A stretch of DNA of 64,000 nt from NCBI GenBank assembly GCA_036877525.1, contig JAZGTH010000144.1:1-64000 (forward strand). The letters are read 5' to 3'. Shown here in pieces: positions 13,606 to 23,868 of the stretch; the stretch's first letter is position 1; every line of letters starts with the position of its first letter. The stretch is from Chromobotia macracanthus (taxonomy: Eukaryota; Chordata; Actinopteri; Cypriniformes; Botiidae). The translations under genes were made by a program, and so were the position numbers. Under the pieces are notes generated by a model. The model did no database searches, was not told the DNA's origin, and was given only the letters and a program-made list of their open reading frames with translations.

Positions 13606-16600
13606 TGTTTCTTCTCTCTCGTTTCCATCTCTCTCTCGTTTCCCCCTCTTCCCCCTCTCTCTCGTTTCACCTCGTTTCTTCTCTCTCGTTTCCCCCTCTC
13701 TCTCGTGTCCCCTCTTGTTTCTTCTCTCTCGTTTCACCTCGTTTCTTCTCTCTCGTTTCCCCCTCTCTCTCGTTTCCCCCTCTTGTTTCTTCTCTCTCGT
13801 TTCCCCCTCTCTCTCGTTTCCCCTCTTGTTTCTTCTCTCTCGTTTCCCCTCTCTCTCGTGTCCCCCTCTTGTTTCTTCTCTCTCGTTTCCCCCTCTCTCT
13901 CGTGTCCCCTCTTGTTTCTTCTCTCTCGTTTCACCTCGTTTCTTTTCTCTCGTTTCCCCCTCTCTCTCGTTTTCCCTCTTGTTTCTTCTCTCTCGTTTCC
14001 CCCTCTCTCTCGTGTCCCCCTCTTGTTTCTTCTCTCTCGTTTCCCCCTCTCTCTCGTGTCCCCTCTTGTTTCTTCTCTCTCGTGTCCCCTCTTGTTTCTT
14101 CTCTCTCGTTTCACCTCGTTTCTTCTCTCTCGTTTCCCCCTCTCTCTCGTTTCCCCTCTTGTTTCTTCTCTCTCGTTTCCCCCTCTCTCTCGTGTCCCCT
14201 CTTGTTTCTTCTCTCTCGTTTCCCCCTCTTGTTTCTTCTCTCTCGTTTCCCCTCTTGTTTCTTCTCTCTCGTTTCCCCCTCTTGTTTCTTCTCTCTCGTT
14301 TCCCCCTCTCTCTCGTTTCCCCTCTTGTTTCTTCTCTCTCGTTTCCCCCTCTTGTTTCTTCTCTCTCGTGTCCCCTCTTGTTTCTTCTCTCTCGTTTCCC
14401 CCTCTCTCTCGTTTCCACCTCTCTCTCGTGTCCCCTCTTGTTTCTTCTCTCTCGTTTCCCCTCTTGTTTCTTCTCTCTCGTTTCCCCCTCTTGTTTCTTC
14501 TCTCTCGTTTCCCCTCTTGTTTCTTCTCTCTCGTTTCCCCCTCTTGTTTCTTCTCTCTCGTGTCCCCTCTTGTTTCTTCTCTCTCGTTTCCCCCTCTCTC
14601 TCGTTTCCACCTCTCTCTCGTGTCCCCTCTTGTTTCTTCTCTCTCGTTTCCCCTCTTGTTTCTTCTCTCTCGTTTCCCCCTCTTGTTTCTTCTCTCTCGT
14701 TTCCCCTCTTGTTTCTTCTCTCTCGTTTCCCCCTCTTGTTTCTTCTCTCTCGTTTCCCCCTCTCTCTCGTGTCCCCCTCTTTTTTTCTCTCTCTCGTTTC
14801 CCCCTCTCTCTCGTGTCCCCTCTTGTTTCTTCTCTCTCGTTTCACCTCGTTTCTTCTCTCTCGTTTCCCCCTCTCTCTCGTTTCCCCCTCTTGTTTCTTC
14901 TCTCTCGTTTCCCCCTCTCTCTCGTGTCCCCTCTTGTTTCTTCTCTCTCGTTTCCCCCTCTTGTTTCTTCTCTCTCGTTTCCCCTCTTGTTTCTTCTCTC
15001 TCGTTTCCCCTCTTGTTTCTTCTCTCTCGTTTCCCCCTCTCTCTCGTTTCCCCTCTTGTTTCTTCTCTCTCGTTTCCCCCTCTTGTTTCTTCTCTCTCGT
15101 GTCCCTCTTGTTTCTTCTCTCTCGTTTCCCCCTCTCTCTCGTGTCCCCTCTTGTTTCTTCTCTCTCGTTTCCCCTCTTGTTTCTTCTCTCTCGTTTCCCC
15201 CTCTTGTTTCTTCTCTCTCGTTTCCCCTCTTGTTTCTTCTCTCTCGTTTCCCCCTCTTGTTTCTTCTCACTCGTGTCCCCCTCTCTCTCGTGTCCCCTCT
15301 CTCTCGTTTCCCCCTCTCAAGAGGGGACGAGAGAGAAAACTAAGAGGGGACACGAGAAAACGTTTCCCCTCTTGTTTCTTCTCTCTCGTTTCCCCCTCTT
15401 GTTTCTTCTCTCTCGTTTCCCCTCTCTCTCGTTTCCCTCTTGTTTCTTCTCTCTCGTTTCCCCCTCTTGTTTCTTCTCTCTCGTTTCCCCCTCTCTCTCG
15501 TTTCCACCTCTCTCTCGTGTCCCCTCTTGTTTCTTCTCTCTCGTTTCCCCCTCTTGTTTCTTCTCTCTCGTGTCCCCCTCTCTCTCGTTTCCACCTCTCT
15601 CTCGTGTCCCCTCTTGTTTCTTCTCTCTCGTTTCCCCCTCTTGTTTCTTCTCTCTCGTTTGCCCCCTCTCTCTCATTTCCCCCTCTCTCTCGTTTCCCCC
15701 TCTTGTTTCTTCTCTCTCATTTCCCCCTCTCTCTCGTTTCCCCCTCTTGTTTCTTCTCTCTCGTTTCCCTCTCTCTCTCGTGTCCCCTCTTGTTTCTTCT
15801 CTCTCGTTTCCCCCTCTCTCTCGTTTCCCCCTCTTGTTTCTTCTCTCTCGTTTCCCCCTCTTGTTTCTTCTCTCTCATGTCCCCTCTTGTTTCTTCTCTC
15901 TCGTTTCCCCTCTTGTTTCTTCTCTCTCGTGTCCCCTCTTGTTTCTTCTCTCTCGTTTTCCCCTCTCTCTCTTGTGTCCCCACTTGTTTCTTCTCTCTCG
16001 TTTCCCCCTCTCTCTCGTTTCCCCTCTTGTTTCTTCTCTCTCGTTTCCCCCTCTCTCTCGTTTCCCCTCTTGTTTCTTCTCTCTCGTTTCCCCCTCTCTC
16101 TCGTTTCCCCTCTTGTTTCTTCTCTCTCGTTTGCCCCTCTCTCTCATTTCCCCCTCTCTCTCGTTTCCCCCTCTTGTTTCTTCTCTCTCATTTCCCCCTC
16201 TCTCTCGTTTCCCCCTCTTGTTTCTTCTCTCTCGTTTCCCTCTCTCTCTCGTGTCCCCTCTTGTTTCTTCTCTCTCGTTTCCCCCTCTCTCTCGTTTCCC
16301 CTCTTGTTTCTTCTCTCTCGTTTCCCCTCTCTCTCATGTCCCCTCTTGTTTCTTCTCTCTCGTTTCCCCTCTTGTTTCTTCTCTCTCGTGTCCCCTCTTG
16401 TTTCTTCTCTCTCGTTTTCCCCTCTCTCTCTTGTGTCCCCACTTGTTTCTTCTCTCTCGTTTCCCCCTCTCTCTCGTTTCCCCTCTTGTTTCTTCTCTCT
16501 CGTTTTCCCCTCTCTCTCGTTTCACCTCGTTTCTTCTCTCTCGTTTCCCCCTCTCTCTTGTTTCCCCTCTTGTTTCTTCTCTCTCATTTCCCCCTCTCTC

Positions 16601-19174
16601 TCGTGTCCCCTCTTGTTTCTTCTCTCTTGTTTCCCCCTCTCTCTCGTGTCCCCTCTTGTTTCTTCTTTCTTGTTTTCCCCTCTCTCTCGTTTCACCTCTT
16701 GTTTCTTCTCTCTCGTTTCCCGCTCTCTCTCGTTTCCCCCTCTCTCTCGTTTCCCCCTCTTGTTTCTTCTCTCTCGTTTCCCCCTCTCTCTCGTGTCCCC
16801 TCTTGTTTCTTCTCTCTCGTTTCCCCCCTCTCTCGTTTCCCCCTCTTGTTTCTTCTCTCTCGTTTCCCCCTCTTGTTTCTTCTCTCTCGTTTCCCCCTCT
16901 CTCTCGTTTCCCCCTCTCTCTCGTTTCCCCCTCTTGTTTCTCTCTCTCGTGTCCCCTCTTGTTTCTTCTCTCTCGTTTCCCCCTCTCTCTCGTTTCCCCC
17001 TCTTGTTTCTTCTCTCTCGTTTCCCCTCTCTCTCATGTCCCCTCTTGTTTCTTCTCTCTCGTTTCCCCTCTTGTTTCTTCTCTCTCGTGTCCCCTCTTGT
17101 TTCTTCTCTCTCGTTTTCCCTCTCTCTCTTGTGTCCCCACTTGTTTCTTCTCTCTCGTTTCCCCCTCTCTCTCGTTTCCCCTCTTGTTTCTTCTCTCTCG
17201 TTTCCCCCTCTCTCTCGTTTCCCCTCTTGTTTCTTCTCTCTCGTTTCCCCTCTCTCTCGTTTCCCCTCTTGTTTCTTCTCTCTCGTTTGCCCCCTCTCTC
17301 TCATTTCCCCCTCTCTCTCGTTTCCCCCTCTTGTTTCTTCTCTCTCATTTCCCCCTCTCTCTCGTTTCCCCCTCTTGTTTCTTCTCTCTCGTTTCCCTCT
17401 CTCTCTCGTGTCCCCTCTTGTTTCTTCTCTCTCGTTTCCCCTCTCTCTCGTTTCCCCCTCTTGTTTCTTCTCTCTCGTTTCCCCTCTCTCTCATGTCCCC
17501 TCTTGTTTCTTCTCTCTCGTTTCCCCTCTTGTTTCTTCTCTCTCGTGTCCCCTCTTGTTTCTTCTTTCTTGTTTTCCCCTCTCTCTCGTTTCACCTCTTG
17601 TTTCTTCTCTCTCGTTTCCCGCTCTCTCTCGTTTCCCCCTCTCTCTCGTTTCCCCCTCTTGTTTCTTCTCTCTCGTTTCCCCCTCTCTCTCGTGTCCCCT
17701 CTTGTTTCTTCTCTCTCGTTTCCCCCTCTCTCGTTTCCCCCTCTTGTTTCTTCTCTCTCGTTTCCCCCTCTCTCTCGTTTCACCTCTTGTTTCTTCTCTC
17801 TCGTGTCCCCTCTTGTTTCTTCTCTCTCGTTTCCCCCTCTCTCTCGTTTCCCCTCTCTCTCATTTCCCCCTCTCTCTCGTTTCCCCCTCTTGTTTCTTCT
17901 CTCTCGTTTTCCCCTCTCTCTCGTTTCCCCTCTTGTTTCTTCTCTCTCGTTTTCCCCTCTCTCTCGTTTCACCTCGTTTCTTCTCTCTCGTTTCCCCCTC
18001 TCTCTTGTTTCCCCTCTTGTTTCTTCTCTCTCATTTCCCCCTCTCTCTCGTTTCCCCTCTTGTTTCTTCTCTCTTGTTTCCCCCTCTCTCTCGTGTCCCC
18101 TCTTGTTTCTTCTTTCTTGTTTTCCCCTCTCTCTCGTTTCACCTCTTGTTTCTTCTCTCTCGTGTCCCCTCTTGTTTCTTCTCTCTCGTTTCCCGCTCTC
18201 TCTCGTTTCCCCCTCTCTCTTGTTTCCCCTCTTGTTTCTTCTCTCTCATTTCCCGCTCTCTCTCGTGTCCCCTCTTGTTTCTTCTCTCTCGTTTCCCCTC
18301 TCTCTCGTTTCCCCTCTTGTTTCTTCTCTCTTGTTTCCCCCCTCTCTCGTGTCCCCTCTTGTTTCTTCTTTCTGTTTCCCCTCTCTCTCGTTTCCTCTTG
18401 TTTCTTCTCTCTCGTGTCCCCTCTTGTTTCTTCTCTCTCGTTTCCCTCTCTCTCGTTTCCCCTCTCTCTCGTTTCCCCCTCTTGTTTCTTCTCTCTCGTT
18501 TCCCCCTCTCTCTCGTGTCCCCTCTTGTTTCTTCTCTCTCGTTTCCCCCTCTCTCGTTTCCCCCTCTTGTTTCTTCTCTCTCGTTTCCCGCTCTCTCTCG
18601 TTTCCCCCTCTCTCGTTTCCCCCTCTTGTTTCTTCTCTCTCGTTTCCCCCTCTTGTTTCTTCTCTCTCGTTTCCCCCTCTTGTTTCTTCACTCTCGTTTC
18701 CCCCTTTCTCTCGTGTCCCCTCTTGTTTCTTCTCTCTCGTTTCCCCCTCTCTCTCGTTTCCCCTCTTGTTTCTTCTCTCTCGTTTCCCCTCTTGTTTCTT
18801 CTCTCTCTTGTTTCCCCTCTCGTTTCTTCTCTCTCGTTTTCCCCTCTCTCTCGTTTCACCTCGTTTCTTCTCTCTCGTTTCCCCCTCTCTCTTGTTTCCC
18901 CTCTTGTTTCTTCTCTCTCGTTTTCCCCTCTCTCTCGTTTCACCTCGTTTCTTCTCTCTCGTTTCGCCCTCTCTCTTGTTTCCCCTCTTGTTTCTTCTCT
19001 CTCATTTCCCCCCCTCTCTCGTGTCCCCTCTTGTTTCTTCTCTCTCGTGTCCCCTCTTGTTTCTTCTCTCTCGTGTCCCCTCTTGTTTCTTCTCTTTCGT
19101 TTCCCCCTCTCTCTCGTGTCCCCTCTCTCTCGTGTCCCCTCTAGTTTCTTCTCTCTCGTTTCCCCCCCTCTCTT
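13606..19174. repeat. C+T-rich (polypyrimidine) tandem array, 5.6 kb
   Basis: The top strand is almost only C and T with regularly placed G. It alternates a long module (CCTCTTGTTTCTTCTCTCTC then GTTTCC) with a short module (CCCTCTCTCTC then GTTTCC or GTGTCC). Adenine appears only in rare CAC or CAT contexts, so TAA, TAG and TGA cannot form in any top-strand frame; this produces apparent open frames of over 1,800 codons. Markers such as 'cgtttgcccc' (15656, 16129, 17284) and 'cttgtgtccccacttg' (15971, 16430, 17128) recur in similar surroundings, showing internal block duplication. The array fuses directly to the 33-bp array at 13605 and ends at 'cttgtaattgtcag'. Confidence 0.96.
15319..15361 (-). 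other. inverted block inside the C+T array
   Basis: For about 43 bp the purines move to the top strand ('aagaggggacgagagag' then 'aggggacacgagaaaa'). Read on the bottom strand it is a slightly altered copy of about 1.5 normal array units. The left junction can fold back (CCCCTCT next to AGAGGGG) and the right junction contains the palindrome AAACGTTT. It is the only strand switch that I see in the 5.6-kb array. Confidence 0.88.
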
Positions 19175-19446
19175 GTAATTGTCAGATGTTCATATGTGAT
19201 TTTACTAGTGAATCAGAATATCATATGATTTAATTACCTTTAAAAATATTCAACAGCCTCAAGTAACGCATTGCTCAGAATTGACCTGAAACTGCATTTG
19301 TCATTGTGACCGCATCATGACTCTCATACGGCACTGACGCCACCACCTGTTGGTGAAATAATATAACCAATCACCTATTGGTGAAATAAAATTTCATATT
19401 GCTGTAGTTATGTTTTTTTTAAACCTATATTTTTATAGTCGTTATC

Positions 19447-19570
19447 GTTAATGTCCATAAATATTTCCTTTTGTTCTTTGTTAATGTCCATAAATATTTC
19501 CTTTTGTTCTTTGTTAATGTCCATAAATATTTCCTTTTGTTCTTTGTTAATGTCCATAAATATTTCCTTT
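19447..19570. repeat. short tandem repeat, four copies of a 33-bp unit
   Basis: Three full copies and one partial copy of an AT-rich unit, beginning 'gttaatgtccataaata' and spaced 33 bp apart, nearly identical to each other. The unit shares only 'ttaatgtcc' with the large 33-bp array, so common origin is not shown. The bottom strand is open with an 11-residue period, a repeat by-product. Confidence 0.93.
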
Positions 19571-19596
19571 CAGCAGCAATTTGGTTGCTGCTGAAA
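19568..19596. other. perfect 12-bp inverted repeat (hairpin)
   Basis: TTTCAGCAGCAA and TTGCTGCTGAAA are exact reverse complements separated by the 5-nt loop TTTGG. It lies directly at the end of the four-copy 33-bp repeat, so the last repeat unit runs into the left arm. No known RNA gene is recognised. It could be a cruciform-forming break site or chance. Confidence 0.85.
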
Positions 19597-20169
19597 AGCT
19601 TCCGTGTTTGCGCAGGTCTCAATCTGCTGTTGTAAAGACAAATACACTGTAAAACGTTTCAATTTTAATTTGCAGTGATTAACTAGCACTAAGTTCTCAA
19701 TTAAATTATTGTTTACAAGTGTGTTTAACTATTTATAATTACAGTGTATTACCACAAATAAAACAGCAGCTCATTAATGTAGTGCTGTAAATTTACCACA
19801 CAATACTGGAAAGTGTCTTTGTAGATGGGTCTTATGAAGAAGTAAAAAAATGTGCAGGTGATGAGCCAAACATTAAAGTTCACCTATTTTCCTCAAAGTA
19901 TGACAATACTTACATTTACACATTTGATTTCTTTTACATGGAATGAAGTTTAACATAGACGATTTTTAAATGTAAAAGACAATTTCACTGCAATCTTTGC
20001 ATAATTATCAGTCTGCTTTTTATCATAATAAAATGTCGGTTTTTGTTTTTCTTTCAGCAGAATGCAGAGAGATCACTGGCTGTCTTCTGAAGGTCATATG
20101 TTAGTATTTATTACCTTGCATATTAAACAGAAGCTGTGCCACTAGACTTTCATACCTGCTTCAGCCTGA

Positions 20170-20250
20170 CTCACAGACATCGGACATTACTGGTGTGAAT
20201 TCAGTTTGGAAGAGAAAACTACATCTGGCAAAAGCACATGGTTATGGATT
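20170..20250 (+). pseudogene. possible relic of an immunoglobulin-type domain
   Basis: One plus-strand frame reads TDIGHYWCEFSLEEKTTSGK. The D-x-G-x-Y-x-C pattern (with W between Y and C) is the usual end of an Ig V/C2-like domain, as in fish CD300/pIgR-type receptors. An in-frame TGA lies just upstream and the frame runs directly into a dispersed repeat downstream. No upstream half of the domain or matching exons was found. It is either a decayed exon fragment or a chance match. Confidence 0.3.
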
Positions 20251-20325
20251 CAATTTAATTTTATTTATATAGCACTTTTTACAATGTTACAGTGCTTCAA
20301 AGCAACTTTACAGAGAATGGATGAT
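20249..20325. mobile_element. fragment of a common teleost dispersed repeat
   Basis: The stretch 'aattttatttatatagcac' followed by 'tttttacaatgttacagtg' and 'cttcaaagcaactttacag' closely resembles a dispersed repeat end found throughout teleost genomes. This is recognised from memory, and the family name is not assigned. No coding content. Confidence 0.55.
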
Positions 20326-20329
20326 GGGT

Positions 20330-21185
20330 AAGTGCCTGTCATACATTTCATGTATATTTTTATTATAATAAATAAATAAATAGAAATAAACTGAACTCTT
20401 GACCATCCATACAAAATAAGAAGTTAAGTGAAGGGGACACTTTAATTCAGGGGCAAAGAATAGGAAGTTTATAATACTGTAAAAAACATGTATGTAATTA
20501 TATGGTTTAAATATTTTATTCTATCACAGAAGCAGAGAGCCCAGAAAATATTGTTCCTATCTAGTGTACTATCTAGTTGTATTTACAGTCACAAAGCTTT
20601 CTGTCTTTAATGTTTGTTTCCATTAGATGGTGCTTGTGTGCTTAGACACTCATTGATTTTGGTAACTTGTGAATAATGTTTCTGTATTTTGATTATTTGA
20701 AAATACTTATTGTGTTTCTTTCACTCAACTTTTATTATTTGAGCAAGTTTTGTGTTGTATCTTTAGTTTATTTTCATCGTGCTGGACAGCGGTAACAATT
20801 TTCTGCTTCAGTATACATAAAGAAAATACATGGTTACACAGGTCGAATGTATGTTTATTGACTATTTTATGTTCTTAAAAAAGAAAAAAAAATAATTCAA
20901 ACAAAATCATTTTGACTTTTTTAGCATTTTAATTTTATTAATATACAGTTCATTTTGATACAGATACAGAGTTCATTTCCCCACCAAGCCAAGCTTATTG
21001 TCTGTTAAGCGTTTAAAGAAACAGTTTGACTTAATGTTGCATAAAATTACAGCTGTACAAAAATCAAAATGATGACTTCAGTGTTGACTTGCATTTTAAG
21101 TTTACTAAAAGAAGGTTTAAAACACATTATAACACATTTTAAAGATCAAATCTGTAACTTTTAAAACATCAAAATGTTTGTTACA
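20330..21185. other. AT-rich intergenic DNA
   Basis: About 850 bp with no open frame of note, no splice-bounded homology and no repeat beyond short A/T runs. Nothing functional is seen. Confidence 0.6.
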
Positions 21186-23085
21186 GATTGAATCGGGGTC
21201 TGATTTTGAACTCTGATGTGTTATGTATTTGCTCAGGTGGTGTTTGTTACAGATTGAATCTGGTCTGATTTTGAACTCTGTTGCGTTATGTACTTGCTCA
21301 GGTGGTGTTTGTTACAGATTGAATCGGGGTCTGATTTTGAACTCTGATGTGTTATGTATTTGCTCAGGTGGTGTTTGTTACAGATTGAATCGGGGTCTGA
21401 TTTTGAACTCTGATGTGTTATGTATTTGCTCAGGTGGTGTTTGTTACAGATTGAATCGGGGTCTGATTTTGAACTCTGATGCGTTATGTATTTGCTCAGG
21501 TGGTGTTTGTTACAGATTGAATCGGGGTCTGATTTTGAACTCTGATGTGTTATGTATTTGCTCAGGTGGTGTTTGTTACAGATTGAATCGGGGTCTGATT
21601 TTGAACTCTGATGTGTTATGTATTTGCTCAGGTGGTGTTTGTTACAGATTGAATCGGGTCTGATTTTGAACTCTGATGCGTTATGTACTTGCTCAGGTGG
21701 TGTTTGTTACAGATTGAATCGGGGTCTGATTTTGAACTCTGATGTGTTATGTACTTGCTCAGGTGGTGTTTGTTACAGATTGAATCGGGGTCTGATTTTG
21801 AACTCTGATGCGTTATGTATTTGCTCAGGTGGTGTTTGTTACAGATTGAATCGAGTCTGATTTTGAACTCTGATGCGTTATGTACTTGCTCAGGTGGTGT
21901 TTGTTACAGATTGAATCGGGGTCTGATTTTGAACTCTGATGCGTTATGTATTTGCTCAGGTGGTGTTTGTTACAGATTGAATCGGGTCTGATTTTGAACT
22001 CTGATGCGTTATGTATTTGCTCAGGTGGTGTTTGTTACAGATTGAATCTGGGTCTGATTTTGAACTCTGATGTGTTATGTATTTGCTCAGGTGGTGTTTG
22101 TTACAGATTGAATCGAGTCTGATTTTGAACTCTGATGCGTTATGTATTTGCTCAGGTGGTGTTTGTTACAGATTGAATCGAGTCTGATTTTGAACTCTGA
22201 TGCGTTATGTACTTGCTCAGGTGGTGTTTGTTACAGATTGAATCGGGGTCTGATTTTGAACTCTGATGCGTTATGTACTTGCTCAGGTGGTGTTTGTTAC
22301 AGATTGAATCGGGTCTGATTTTGAACTCTGATGCGTTATGTACTTGCTCAGGTGGTGTTTGTTACAGATTGAATCGGGTTTGATTTTGAACTCTGATGCG
22401 TTATGTACTTGCTCAGGTGGTGTTTGTTACAGATTGAATCGGGTCTGATTTTGAACTCTGATGCGTTATGTACTTGCTCAGGTGGTGTTTGTTACAGATT
22501 GAATCGGGGTCTGATTTTGAACTCTGATGCGTTATGTACTTGCTCAGGTGGTGTTTGTTACAGATTGAATCGGGTCTGATTTTGAACTCTGATGCGTTAT
22601 GTACTTGCTCAGGTGGTGTTTGTTACAGATTGAATCGGGTCTGATTTTGAACTCTGATGCGTTATGTACTTGCTCAGGTGGTGTTTGTTACAGATTGAAT
22701 CGGGTCTGATTTTGAACTCTGATGCTATGTACTTGCTCAGGTGTGTTTGTTACAGATTGAATTGGTCTGATTTTGAACCTGATGCGTTATGTATTTGCTC
22801 AGGTGGTGTTTGTTACAGATTGAATCGGGTCTGATTTTGAACTCTGATGCGTTATGTACTTGCTCAGGTGGTGTTTGTTACAGATTGAATCGGGGTCTGA
22901 TTTTGAACTCTGATGCGTTATGTACTTGCTCAGGTGGTGTTTGTTACAGATTGAATCTGGTCTGATTTTGAACTCTGATGCGTTATGTACTTGCTCAGGT
23001 GGTGTTTGTTACAGATTGAATCGGGGTCTGATTTTGAACTCTGATGCGTTATGTATTTGCTCAGGTGGTGTTTGTTACAGATTGT
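21186..23085. repeat. 65-67-bp tandem array, about 29 copies
   Basis: Head-to-tail units carrying 'gctcaggtggtgtttgttac' then 'agattgaatcggggtctg'. Spacing is 65-67 bp (for example 21231, 21296, 21362, 21428), the difference lying in the run GGGG versus GG after 'aatc'. Left-hand copies mostly read 'gatgtgttatgtattt', while central and right copies mostly read 'gatgcgttatgtactt'. Copies near 22720-22790 are damaged by small deletions. In-frame 66-bp copies (22 codons) make spurious cysteine-rich open frames. The array ends by duplicating 'gattgttacagacagc'. It lies just downstream of the lectin gene. Confidence 0.96.
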
Positions 23086-23724
23086 TACAGACAGCTTTAA
23101 GATCATCATTAAGGATTGTAGTTTGACAGTTGATGCTGAATTTAAACTTCACAATTTATGTAATTCTGTATAGGGTTGTATGTATTGAAAATATAAATGG
23201 TTATTTTTTATAAACACTTTACACATATACACTTATGTATGACATGCACTGTAAAACTAGCTCAGATTGACTAAGTGCAACATGTATTGATGTGGACTGT
23301 AGGGTATTGAGTCTTATGTACAATGATATGAAAAAAACAAGAATATATTGACTCATAAAGCACTTTGGCCTACATGTAACAAATGTAATGTGTTACATGA
23401 AATTTGAACTCAATCCACTATTCTCCTGATGATCCCGGGCCAGGGAGGAGAGAATGAATGTAGGGCAGACAGCTCATAATAATATTTAACACAATGCTTT
23501 ACTCGTCTGCTCCAAGTATCTAAATCTTTGAATTATTTTAACAGAGGGGATTTCTCAGCAGTTATTCATGTATATGATTAATTCAGTTAACTGATCTTAT
23601 GTAATTTAATTACTATTCTAAATATGACAGCTCTTAATATTATATGACTTATAGATGATCATAATTTACTTGCAGATTCTGACAGTCTATTAAATGACTC
23701 AGATGTGCTACTAACTGATATATA
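23086..23724 (-). other. 3' UTR/flank of the lectin gene
   Basis: AT-rich sequence after the lectin stop codon in the minus-strand direction. The best poly(A) signal candidate is ATTAAA on the minus strand at 23605-23610, about 115 bp past the stop. No AATAAA was seen on that strand in this stretch. No other gene is evident. Confidence 0.5.
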
Positions 23725-23868
23725 TCAAAAGAAAAATTCTGAACATGCTTTCTGGTTGAGGTTCTTTTCTTCAGCATGTTTTGGTGAGAAGACTTTTCCA
23801 TCAGGCTGCAGTCTCCATGTCAGTCTTGTGTTTCTCTCTATCCCATGATCCTTCAGTTTCTGCTTTAT
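23725..23868 (-). CDS. lectin gene exon 5 (C-terminal tail and stop)
   Basis: Encodes residues 277-323, starting IKQKLKDHGIERNTRLTWRL and ending SEFFF followed by TGA at 23725-23727. The acceptor is 'tgtgttcttcag'. The QKLKDHGI and TRLTWRLQPDGKVF motifs are the conserved tail of cyprinid tandem-CTLD lectins, which supports this as the true last exon. Confidence 0.88.
   Translation of the reverse strand: MKQKLKDHGIERNTRLTWRLQPDGKVFSPKHAEEKNLNQKACSEFFF

Larger units (their letters stand above)
19175..20169. other. low-copy AT-rich intergenic DNA
   Basis: Ordinary AT-rich sequence with no supported exon. It contains a four-copy 33-bp repeat and a hairpin, listed separately. Nothing else is recognisable. 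Confidence 0.7.

Noticed and set aside
13594..18943. Highly charged R/E/G/K-rich minus-strand frames that look like coiled-coil or RNA-binding proteins
   Set aside because: They are the complement of the same array. Their composition follows from GAGA repeats, and they break wherever CAT or CAC gives TGA on the minus strand.
13471..19233. Apparent proteins of 1,920, 1,879 and 1,234 residues on the plus strand
   Set aside because: They overlap in all three frames of the same C+T array. Adenine is nearly absent and only in CAC/CAT, so stops cannot occur. There is no codon bias, domain or start context.
19447..19570. Common origin of the small and large 33-bp repeats
   Set aside because: They share only TTAATGTCC and the period; the rest does not align, so coincidence is simpler.
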